This document shows positions 8,053-15,271 of a stretch of 64,000 bases of DNA, piece after piece. The notes beneath the pieces were generated by a model, which saw only the letters and a program-made list of their open reading frames with translations, searched no databases and was not told where the DNA came from. How positions within the stretch are numbered: the stretch's first letter is position 1; each line of letters starts with the position of its first letter. A program made the position numbers and the translations under genes. Source of the stretch: JALYUA01 sp038203955 (GTDB taxonomy: Bacteria; Acidobacteriota; Thermoanaerobaculia; UBA5066; Gp7-AA6); assembly GCA_038203955.1 (NCBI GenBank), contig JBBRDK010000007.1, positions 1-64,000 on the forward strand. Reading direction: 5' to 3'.

Positions 8053-10302
8053 ATGCCACACATGCTCATGATCGTCTTGATGCTCGCCGTCTCCACCGCG
8101 GACGCTTCGATCGAGTTTCGGGGCCAGATCCCTGACGTGGCCCGGCAACTGATCGCCCGGTACCGGGAGGCGGAGCCCGATCGCTACCTCGATAATCTTT
8201 TCCGCTTCCAGATCGCGGCGGGCCGCTACGCGGATGCGCGCCAGTCCCTGGCGGCATTGCAGGCCTTGCGAAAATCATCTGTCAGCACCCTGCCGTACGA
8301 GGTCTACGCGGCCGCAAAGGCGAGGCAGGTTCGCGAGGTGGCGCCGTTCCCGGAGGCATTCGCCCAGGAGTTCCGGAACATCGTCGGCGCCCTCGACGAT
8401 CGCACCGCCGCCTATGAGGCCCGATGGGCCTTCGGAACACCGCTCCCCGTCCTCGAGAAGGATCTTCGGATTGCGCTGGAGGAGCAGAGAGGCAAGACGT
8501 CGCTGGCAATGTCCGATGCCGTCGCTCTCGTGAGGAAATTCCTCGGAGCGCAGGTCTATCGGGAGCTCGCACCCCTGATCGACCTGCTGATGGAGGAGGA
8601 CGATGGCAGGCGCTACACCGTCGAGAGGGACATCCTGGTCACGACCCCCGATGGCGGTCATGTCTGCGCTCTCGTGGTCCGGCCTCGAGCGGGCGCGTCT
8701 CGTCTTCCGGCGCTGCTGAATTTTACGATCTACTCGGGCGACAGACTGCCCCTGTCCGAAGCTCGCCGGAGCGCGTCCCATGGCTACGCTGGCGTCGAGG
8801 GATTCACTCGAGGCAAGGCCTGCAGTCCCGATCAACCCTGGCCCGCGGAAAGAGACGGCGCGGACGCGGCGGCGGTCGTGGACTGGATCAGCGCTCAGCC
8901 GTGGAGCGACGGACGCGTGGGCATGTACGGCGGGAGTTACGAGGGCTTCACGCAATGGGCCGCCGCCAAACACATGCCGAAGGCACTGAAGGCGCTGATG
9001 CCCTCCGTGACGTTTGCGCCGGGCATCGACTTTCCGATGGACGGCAACATCTTCATGAACTACGCGTATCCGTGGCCTTTCTATACGACGAACGAAAAGG
9101 GCCTCGACGACGCGACCTATTCCGACGCTCCGAGATGGGACCGCCTGAACCGCGATTGGTATGTCAGCGGCAGGCCCTACCGTGAACTCGAGCGGATCGA
9201 CGGCGTGCCAAACCCGATCTTCAAGCGATGGACCGAGCATCCCCTCTACGACGCGTACTGGCGCGCCATGATCCCTTATCGGGGAGACTTTGCGCGCATC
9301 GACATCCCGGTGCTGACCACGACCGGTTACTACGACGGCGGTCAGATCGGGGCCCTCTACTACTTCCGTGAGCACCACAGGTACAACCCGAAGGCGGAGC
9401 ACTATCTCGTCATCGGCCCTTACGATCACATCGGGGGGCAGCGAGGGACCGTCAGTCCGCTTGGCCGGGCGCAGAACGTCCTTCGAAACTACACGCTGGA
9501 CGCTGTCGCGCACATCGACATCGGGACGCTTCGCTATCAGTGGTTCGACTACGTCTTCCGCGGCGGGTCGCGCCCGCCGCTCCTCGAGGACAAGGTCAAC
9601 TACCAGGTGATGGGCGCCAACGTCTGGAACCATGCTCCGTCGCTGTCGGCGATGCACGATGGGACTCTGAGATTTCACCTGACTGGCGCGCGGGAAGGTC
9701 CCCGCTACCGGTTGAGCCCGCGCAAACCGGCGAGTCCGGCGTTTGTCGGACAGACGGTCGACCTTGCCGACCGCAGCGACGCGGACCGGATGTCTCGCGG
9801 CGAGATCTTCGATCAGGCGCAGGACGATTGGCCCGTCACCGGCATCGCGCCCGGGATCGGCAACGCCATCGAGTTCGTCAGCGACCCGTTCCCGGCACCG
9901 ATCGAGGTCAGCGGCCTGTTTGCCGGACGGCTCGACGTGACGGCAAACAAGAAAGACTTCGATTTCAGCGTGACGCTCTTCGAGCTGACTCCGGCCGGTC
10001 AGTACATGCAGCTCTCCTACTACTGGTCACGCGCCAGCCACGTGGGCGATCGATCTCATCGCCGGCTGTTGACGCCGGGCAAGCGCGTTGTCCTCCCCTT
10101 CGAGAGCGGCCGGCTGACGAGCCGGCGGTTCGAGGCCGACAGCCGGCTGGTCGTGGTCATCGGGGTGATCAAACAACCCACGGAGCAGATCAACTACGGC
10201 ACGGGCAAGGACGTCGGCGATGAATCCGTGGCCGACGCCGGTGATCCACTTCAAATTCGGTGGTACTCGAGCAGCGTCATCGATGTGCCGGTCCGGCGGT
10301 AG
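8053..10302 (+). CDS. Secreted CocE/NonD family hydrolase (X-Pro dipeptidyl-peptidase S15-like)
   Basis: 749 residues. The N-terminus is hydrophobic and ends around STADA, consistent with a signal peptide. An extra helical region (about 40-180) precedes the alpha/beta hydrolase core. The nucleophile is Ser295 in YGGSYEGF, the acid is expected near the TTTGYYDGG segment, and the His is in GPYDHIGG. The C-terminal jelly-roll domain (PF08530-like) covers about 510-745. The family cleaves ester or amide bonds, including cocaine esterase, glutaryl-7-ACA acylase and X-Pro peptidases. There is no Shine-Dalgarno before ATG 8053, and ATGs at 8062 and 8068 are alternatives; the message may be leaderless. 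Confidence 0.88.
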   Translation: MPHMLMIVLMLAVSTADASIEFRGQIPDVARQLIARYREAEPDRYLDNLFRFQIAAGRYADARQSLAALQALRKSSVSTLPYEVYAAAKARQVREVAPFPEAFAQEFRNIVGALDDRTAAYEARWAFGTPLPVLEKDLRIALEEQRGKTSLAMSDAVALVRKFLGAQVYRELAPLIDLLMEEDDGRRYTVERDILVTTPDGGHVCALVVRPRAGASRLPALLNFTIYSGDRLPLSEARRSASHGYAGVEGFTRGKACSPDQPWPAERDGADAAAVVDWISAQPWSDGRVGMYGGSYEGFTQWAAAKHMPKALKALMPSVTFAPGIDFPMDGNIFMNYAYPWPFYTTNEKGLDDATYSDAPRWDRLNRDWYVSGRPYRELERIDGVPNPIFKRWTEHPLYDAYWRAMIPYRGDFARIDIPVLTTTGYYDGGQIGALYYFREHHRYNPKAEHYLVIGPYDHIGGQRGTVSPLGRAQNVLRNYTLDAVAHIDIGTLRYQWFDYVFRGGSRPPLLEDKVNYQVMGANVWNHAPSLSAMHDGTLRFHLTGAREGPRYRLSPRKPASPAFVGQTVDLADRSDADRMSRGEIFDQAQDDWPVTGIAPGIGNAIEFVSDPFPAPIEVSGLFAGRLDVTANKKDFDFSVTLFELTPAGQYMQLSYYWSRASHVGDRSHRRLLTPGKRVVLPFESGRLTSRRFEADSRLVVVIGVIKQPTEQINYGTGKDVGDESVADAGDPLQIRWYSSSVIDVPVRR

Positions 10303-10339
10303 ATTTCCGATTGGCTCGCTTAATGGACCCTTCGCGCGT

Positions 10340-10636
10340 TCAGTCGATGTGGCCGTGCCTCTTCCAGAATTTCCTCACGTAGGCGTCGCGGTCGCCGGGG
10401 CGAAGCCTGAGGAACTCGACGAGCTCGCGTCTCGTCACGAGCGGTCTCGCGAGGTCGAGCCAGTCGCGGTACTTCTTCGGAAGGACGAGGATCGCGTCTC
10501 GGATCTCCTCGTTCGACCAGGCGGGCGCGGGCTCCGGCGGCTCGTCGGGCGCCGCGGACGGAGCTTCGCCGGGGGACGTCCGCGAATCTTCGGCGGACAG
10601 CGCCCGCTCATCCTTCGCGGCCGAGATGAAGGCAGG
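10340..10636 (-). other. Start-less in-frame extension of the DUF2231-Rieske gene behind a TAG codon
   Basis: 98 sense codons follow the amber stop of the Rieske gene (10637-10639) in the same frame and end at TGA 10340-10342. Codon use is strongly G/C in third positions, as in neighbouring genes. The segment has an acidic, Pro-rich linker and a C-terminal helical part ending RDAYVRKFWKRHGHID, loosely like the end of GWxTD domains. There is no ATG, GTG or TTG in frame; a CTG preceded by AAGGATGAG is the only plausible start. It is either a readthrough extension, a CTG-started small gene, or a recently split or mis-sequenced fusion. Confidence 0.55.
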
Positions 10637-11527
10637 CTACGACCCGGAGCGGGCGAGCCGCAACTCGATCTGGCCGTCGCGGACCCGGGTCTGGAAACGG
10701 GGCTGCGGGAATGCGGACGGTCCGGCCACGACGTCGCCGGTCACGAGCTCGAAGGTCGATCCGTGCCAGGGGCAGACGACGCAGTCGCCTTCCAGCCTGC
10801 CCTCGGAAAGCGGTCCGCCCAGATGCGCGCAGGTTTCGGCGAGCGCGTGGAGCCGGCCGCCGCGGCGGACGAGGAGCAGCGGCGTGCCTTTGTAGAGAAC
10901 GCGTTTCAGTTCGCCCTCCAAAAGCTCGCCGTCGGAAAGGACCGCGACGAAATCCTCCGGCATCTCGCGGCCCGCGGTGTGGTCGACGCCAATCTGCTCG
11001 TGCGAGACGAGCTCGCCGCCCAGGAATCCGGCGGCGGCCACGAGAAAAAGGCCGCCGAGTGCGAGTCCGCGGCCCGTCCCCCGGCGCCCGCGGGAACGCG
11101 AGAAGAGAGACGCCGCAAACAGGAGGGTCCCGGTGGAATTGAGCAAGGCGTGGGCGGCGCCGATCCGGCGAGGCCGTCCGTCCGTCTCCGACCAGTCCGT
11201 CAGGCCCGTGACGGCCGAGCCGATGGCGCCGGCGAGTCCCAGGGCGACCGTGGCGTCCGCCGCGCGGTGAAGCCCGCGCCGATCCCGTCCGCCGTCGAGG
11301 GCGTCGAGCAGCACGGTCGCGGTCCAGGCGCCGATCGGGATGTCGGTCAGAACAGGATGCAGGGGATGGCCGAGCCATGTGCCGTGCAGCGCGTTCTTCA
11401 CGACCCGCCGGGCGGGCCCGAGGCCGTCAAAAAACCCGCGGACGGCGGGCTGGAGCGCGTCCGAAACGCCGTCGAGCCAGGTCTGGTCGCCGACCGCGCG
11501 GTACACATCTTTGAGGATCAAGGCCAC
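10637..11527 (-). CDS. DUF2231 membrane domain fused to a Rieske [2Fe-2S] domain
   Basis: 296 residues from GTG 11527; upstream codons overlap the kinase gene and are not protein-like. The N-terminal half has the DUF2231 hallmark GHPLHPVLTDIPIGAW and about four hydrophobic segments. The C-terminal half is a Rieske domain with CAHLGG and CPWHGSTF, the Cys/His pairs that hold the cluster. Such fusions are common in Acidobacteriota and Actinobacteria and probably carry electrons at the membrane, but no substrate is known. It lies 79 bp downstream of the histidine kinase gene. The stop is TAG, followed by 98 more coding-like codons in frame. Confidence 0.85.
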   Translation of the reverse strand: MALILKDVYRAVGDQTWLDGVSDALQPAVRGFFDGLGPARRVVKNALHGTWLGHPLHPVLTDIPIGAWTATVLLDALDGGRDRRGLHRAADATVALGLAGAIGSAVTGLTDWSETDGRPRRIGAAHALLNSTGTLLFAASLFSRSRGRRGTGRGLALGGLFLVAAAGFLGGELVSHEQIGVDHTAGREMPEDFVAVLSDGELLEGELKRVLYKGTPLLLVRRGGRLHALAETCAHLGGPLSEGRLEGDCVVCPWHGSTFELVTGDVVAGPSAFPQPRFQTRVRDGQIELRLARSGS

Positions 11528-11606
11528 CCCCGTGTTTTGGAAACCCCATGCGAAAGCGGAACAGGAGCCGGAGTGCGCCCCTCCCTCACGTCGAAGCTTT
11601 TGCGCA

Positions 11607-12710
11607 TCACGCGGCCGGCAACTTGCGGGGAACCGTGAAGCTGAATGTGCTTCCCTCGCCCTCCCGGCTCTCCGCCCGGATCGCTCCGCCGTGCGCTTCC
11701 ACGATGGACCTGGAAATGTAGAGGCCGAGACCCATGCCTCGGCGATCATTCTTTCCGACCTGCCAGAACCGCTCGAAAATCGCCTCCAGCATGCCGGCTG
11801 GTATCCCGGAGCCGGTGTCACTGACCCAGACGCGGATCCCGTCCTCGGAGCGTTCGGCCCCGACCCGGATTTTGCCGCCCGGAGAGGTGAACTTCATCGC
11901 GTTCGCGACGAGGTTGGCGAGCACCTGGAGCATCCGATCGTGATCGAACTCCGTTACGAGCGGGCCCTCGGCGATCTCCGTCCGCAGGGACAGGCCCTTC
12001 GCGGCCGCGGAGGCGTGAAAAGTATCCAGGGCCTCGGCGATCAGCGCCCCCCAATCGCCGGAAACCGGAGCAATGGCGAGCTTTCCGGCATCGAGAGTCG
12101 CCACATCCATCAGGTCTCCGATAAGGCGGTTCATGCGCGCCGCATACCGTTGAATGCGCGTGGTCTGACCGAGAGTCTGCTGACGATCGTTCCCGGTCTC
12201 GGTGCGCGACAGTTGCTCCGCGCTCATCACGATTCCATTGAGGAGATTTCGCAGGTCATGGCTGACGATCCCCAGGAAATCGTCACGATGCGAGAGCGCC
12301 TCGTCCGAACGAGTCCGCTCGGTCAGCAGGGAGCGGTCGGTCTTATCTCTCTCGAACGGCGCCATCATCGACAGGGCGCGGACACTCTCCTCGCGTTCGC
12401 GCTCGATTCTCGCATCCGCGGACGCCCGTTCATCGCGCAGAGCCTCATCCTCGATCGCGCGTCCTTCGGCGAGGGCCGCGATGGTAGCGGCCCGGGGAAG
12501 CGCTTCCTCCAACAGCTGGTCCGCCCTGTCGCGCGCCGCGCTCAGGACGTCGTCCGCTTGCTTTCGCGCGCGGTGAATTACCGCGTTGGCATCCAGTTCG
12601 ACGGCCGCCTGCCGCTGCGCCAGCGCCTGGTCCGCTCTTTCGCGCTCGGTCCGAAGGCTCTCGTCCGTCTTTTCGCGCACGAGTTCGGGGATCTTGCCGT
12701 TCAGGGCCAT
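11607..12710 (-). CDS. Soluble sensor histidine kinase with long coiled coil
   Basis: 367 residues from ATG 12710. There is no membrane segment. Residues about 10-125 are charged heptad-like repeats (EKTDESLRTERERADQALA and similar), predicting a coiled coil. The H-box is VSHDLRNLLNGI, followed by a HATPase_c domain with an N-box (NLVANAMKF), DTGSGIP and GMGLGLYI. The input signal probably comes through the coiled coil or a partner protein. No receiver gene is adjacent; the nearest response regulators are 10 kb away. In-frame codons extend upstream to 12887 but look less protein-like. Confidence 0.88.
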   Translation of the reverse strand: MALNGKIPELVREKTDESLRTERERADQALAQRQAAVELDANAVIHRARKQADDVLSAARDRADQLLEEALPRAATIAALAEGRAIEDEALRDERASADARIEREREESVRALSMMAPFERDKTDRSLLTERTRSDEALSHRDDFLGIVSHDLRNLLNGIVMSAEQLSRTETGNDRQQTLGQTTRIQRYAARMNRLIGDLMDVATLDAGKLAIAPVSGDWGALIAEALDTFHASAAAKGLSLRTEIAEGPLVTEFDHDRMLQVLANLVANAMKFTSPGGKIRVGAERSEDGIRVWVSDTGSGIPAGMLEAIFERFWQVGKNDRRGMGLGLYISRSIVEAHGGAIRAESREGEGSTFSFTVPRKLPAA

Positions 12711-12932
12711 ACCCGCACTGTAGCGCCTCGCCTCGATGGAAAGGGTGCTGACTTCTTCACGATTCGCCCTCGCAGAGCGGAGAGCTTCGAAAGTGGTACA
12801 GCCGGTGGGACGTCCCTGAATGGTTGGGGCCCTTCGATAGAGCTCCAAGATGTCGGAAGATTCGTTGAAGCACGGGATTTTCACCAACGCACGCCGCGTA
12901 CCGGCCGGGCCCGAGGACCGCGCGGCGCCGGT

Positions 12933-14162
12933 CTACGGCCTGACGAGAACGACCGCGCGGTTTCTAGGGACGAGGTAGCGGCGCGCCACCCGCCGCACGT
13001 CGGCACCGGTGACGGCGAGAAGGCGGGGAAGCTCCCCGTCGATGCGCTTCGGATCGTTGAAGTAGGTGACGAACCGGGAAAGCGCGTTCGCGACGTCGAG
13101 GGGCGTCCTGCGACTCTCGGCCGCGGCGCGTCTCTCGGAATCGCGAGCCGATTGAAGCTCGGCGGGCGTGATCGGCTCCTCGCAGAGGCGGGCGAGCTCG
13201 CGGTCCAGGACCTGCTCGACGGGGGCGGGATCGGCGTTTCGCCCCGGAAGGTCGATCCGCATCCGCAGAAGGGATGGCGCCCGGTTCTCCGTCATGCCTT
13301 CGAGGAACCGCGCCGCGAGTCCCGTTCGAACGAGGGCGCGCTGCATCCTCGAGGCCTCGCCGTTTCCGAGGACGTCGGCGAGGACGTTCAGGGCGTACCA
13401 GTCCGGGTGATCCGCCGGAACCGTGACGTAGTTGACGTGAATCCGCGGCGCCTGAAGACTCCCGTCGCGCAGATCCAACCGGCGCTCGGCGGACGGCGGC
13501 CGCGCGGCGACGGCGATCGGAGGGGGCAAAGGCCGCCGGGGAAGACTCGAGAAGACCGTCCGCGTCATCTGCTGCGCCGTTTCCGCGTCGAATTTTCCCG
13601 CGATCGCGATCGCGAGCGTGTTCGGCGCGTAATGGCGGCAGAAGAACGTTCCGATCTCGCCGCGGTCCGGCCCCGCGCCCGCCGGCGGGTGGGCATAGGA
13701 GAAAGATTTGTATGACAGGCGCAGGAGCGCCAGGTCCGTTTCCGAAGCCGCCGGCGCAGGATCCGCTGGCGGCGCGGCGAGCTCCGCCGCTCCTTCCCGG
13801 CACGCCAGACGCATGACGGCGGCCAGAGTCTCCAGAGCGCGGGGCAGATCCGCCGGGGCCATGCTTCCGGACAGGACGGCCCTCTCCTGATTGACGGACG
13901 CTTCGAACCCCGGAAGCCGCGCCGCGACGGCCCTCGCCGTCCTGCCGGCGGATCCGAGCGCCGCGGGCGTCTCGTTGCGCGACCCGGCGTCGAACGAGCC
14001 GCTGACCGCGACCGCGGACGCGGCGGCATCCGGCGCGAGCGCGATCCGGAGGCCGTTTGCGAGCCGCTCCTCGTGCAGGGCCGTCGCGGCGGCCGCCGCG
14101 CCGGCGGCGAGCCAGAGGCAGGTGAGAACGGCGAGGCCCCGTCTTGCCGCGCGGCGTGTCAT
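12933..14162 (-). CDS. M16 family zinc protease homologue lacking the catalytic motif
   Basis: 409 residues from ATG 14162 (ATG 14180 is an alternative), with a clear signal peptide ending in an Ala-rich stretch. Both halves of an M16 subunit can be traced: FDAGSRNE near the N-terminus, the FCRHYAPNTLAIAIAG strand, and the C-terminal half with ALNVLADVLGNGEASRMQ. The HxxEH zinc motif that should follow FDAGSRNE is missing; that place reads TPAALGSAGRT. It therefore resembles the non-catalytic partner of periplasmic M16 pairs. No active partner lies in the window. Function is uncertain. Confidence 0.8.
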   Translation of the reverse strand: MTRRAARRGLAVLTCLWLAAGAAAAATALHEERLANGLRIALAPDAAASAVAVSGSFDAGSRNETPAALGSAGRTARAVAARLPGFEASVNQERAVLSGSMAPADLPRALETLAAVMRLACREGAAELAAPPADPAPAASETDLALLRLSYKSFSYAHPPAGAGPDRGEIGTFFCRHYAPNTLAIAIAGKFDAETAQQMTRTVFSSLPRRPLPPPIAVAARPPSAERRLDLRDGSLQAPRIHVNYVTVPADHPDWYALNVLADVLGNGEASRMQRALVRTGLAARFLEGMTENRAPSLLRMRIDLPGRNADPAPVEQVLDRELARLCEEPITPAELQSARDSERRAAAESRRTPLDVANALSRFVTYFNDPKRIDGELPRLLAVTGADVRRVARRYLVPRNRAVVLVRP

Positions 14163-14287
14163 CGCGAGAGAGGATCGCACGGGGAAGACTCGGGTCGGCC
14201 CCGCCGCGAAATTCAGTTCCGGGATGACCCGAAGGGACGAAGCGAAGACAGAAGACAGCGGCCCGGCGGCGACCGGCTACGGAGGGC

Positions 14288-14488
14288 TCAGGCGCGCCCG
14301 CTCACCCGCGCGCCCGACTCGGACGACTCGACGGAGCGCGGCTCGGCGGCCCAGCGGCCCTCCTTGTTCTTCCAGGCCCACACGGCGTGGCCGTGCCCGC
14401 AATAGGCCGCCTGCTTCCTGGCGGAGAGCTTCGCCGACAGAATGACGTGGCTGGCGCATCCCGAGTAACAGCATCCGAGCGATGTCAT
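14288..14488 (-). CDS. Small Cys/His-rich hypothetical protein
   Basis: 66 residues. A strong ribosome site, GGAGG five bases before the ATG, supports it as a real gene. The N-terminal half holds CCYSGC and, after a basic helix, YCGHGH, which could bind a metal ion; the C-terminal third is polar and probably disordered. It is divergent from the HNH gene and upstream of the M16 homologue on the same strand. I do not recognise the family. Confidence 0.65.
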   Translation of the reverse strand: MTSLGCCYSGCASHVILSAKLSARKQAAYCGHGHAVWAWKNKEGRWAAEPRSVESSESGARVSGRA

Positions 14489-14550
14489 AGGACCTCCGTC
14501 TGACCGCGATACCCGGGAGCGAGATTGTCACGCGGGAGCGTCGCGATGTT

Positions 14551-15177
14551 GTGCGGAGCCGTACAAGCGTATTCTGGCGGGACCGAGTGAAGCCGCACTT
14601 CGCGCGCGCGTTGAGAGGTTCGGACCGCCCCTCCCGGCGGGATGGGAGCGGAAACGCGCTCTGCCGGGAATGCGGCAGTTCCGTGCGCCGGCCCCGGCGC
14701 ACTTTCTGCTCGAAGGCCTGCGTCGACGCCCTGCTCGTCCGCACGTCGCCGTCCGCCGCACGGGACCGCGTGTTCGAGCGCGACCGCGGCCGCTGCGCGC
14801 GATGCGGACTCGATACCGAGGCCCTCAAGAGGAAGCTCGCTGCGATGCGTCGCAGGAATCCGGTTCCCGAAGCCCTCGAGGAGGCCCGCCGCCTTTCGAC
14901 GGGGTTCGAGCGCGCGGTCTTTCTTCGCGCGCGCCGTCCCTGGATCGCCATCCGCCGCGCTCTCTGGGAGGCGGATCACGTCGTGCCGGTCGTCGAGGGC
15001 GGCGGCGGATGCGGCCTGGATAACCTGCGCACGCTGTGCATTCCCTGTCACCACGCGGAGACGCGCGATCTCGCGCGCCGCCGCGCGGCCGCGAGGCGGG
15101 AGGCGGGAAGGACCGAGGGGCCGGGAGCCGAGCGACCAACGGGAGCGAGACGGCCGCGGTACTCCGCGGTCAACTAG
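14551..15177 (+). CDS. HNH endonuclease domain protein with repeat-derived C-terminus
   Basis: 208 residues from GTG 14551; GTG 14587 is an alternative. A first zinc site is CRECG plus CSKAC (about 38-56) and a second is CARCG. The HNH core is ADHVVPVVEGG, with LDNLRTLCIPCHHAET following, so the nuclease motif looks intact. It probably is a DNA-nicking or cleaving protein, with an unknown role. From about residue 180 the sequence is made by a heptamer array (GAGGCGG units) and then the 56-bp core repeat, which supplies the last 17 residues and the TAG stop. The ancestral protein probably ended earlier. Confidence 0.8.
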   Translation: MRSRTSVFWRDRVKPHFARALRGSDRPSRRDGSGNALCRECGSSVRRPRRTFCSKACVDALLVRTSPSAARDRVFERDRGRCARCGLDTEALKRKLAAMRRRNPVPEALEEARRLSTGFERAVFLRARRPWIAIRRALWEADHVVPVVEGGGGCGLDNLRTLCIPCHHAETRDLARRRAAARREAGRTEGPGAERPTGARRPRYSAVN

Positions 15178-15178
15178 A
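15123..15178 (+). repeat. 56-bp core repeat, copy A
   Basis: It begins GGGAGCCGAGCGAC and ends GTCAACTAGA, and contains the hairpin CCGCGG-TACT-CCGCGG. It is nearly identical to copies at 50835-50890 and 59021-59076. It is flanked by GAGGCGG-type units (15094-15112) on the left and CCTCCCG-like units on the right (about 15200-15225). It lies inside the HNH reading frame. Confidence 0.9.
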
Positions 15179-15271
15179 ACGGTAATCGGTGCCGGGAGGT
15201 TCGCCGTCCGTCTCCCTCCCGCCCAGCGCCTCTTGAGCCCCTGATACCCTTGCGCGGCCGTCCCGGCACGC

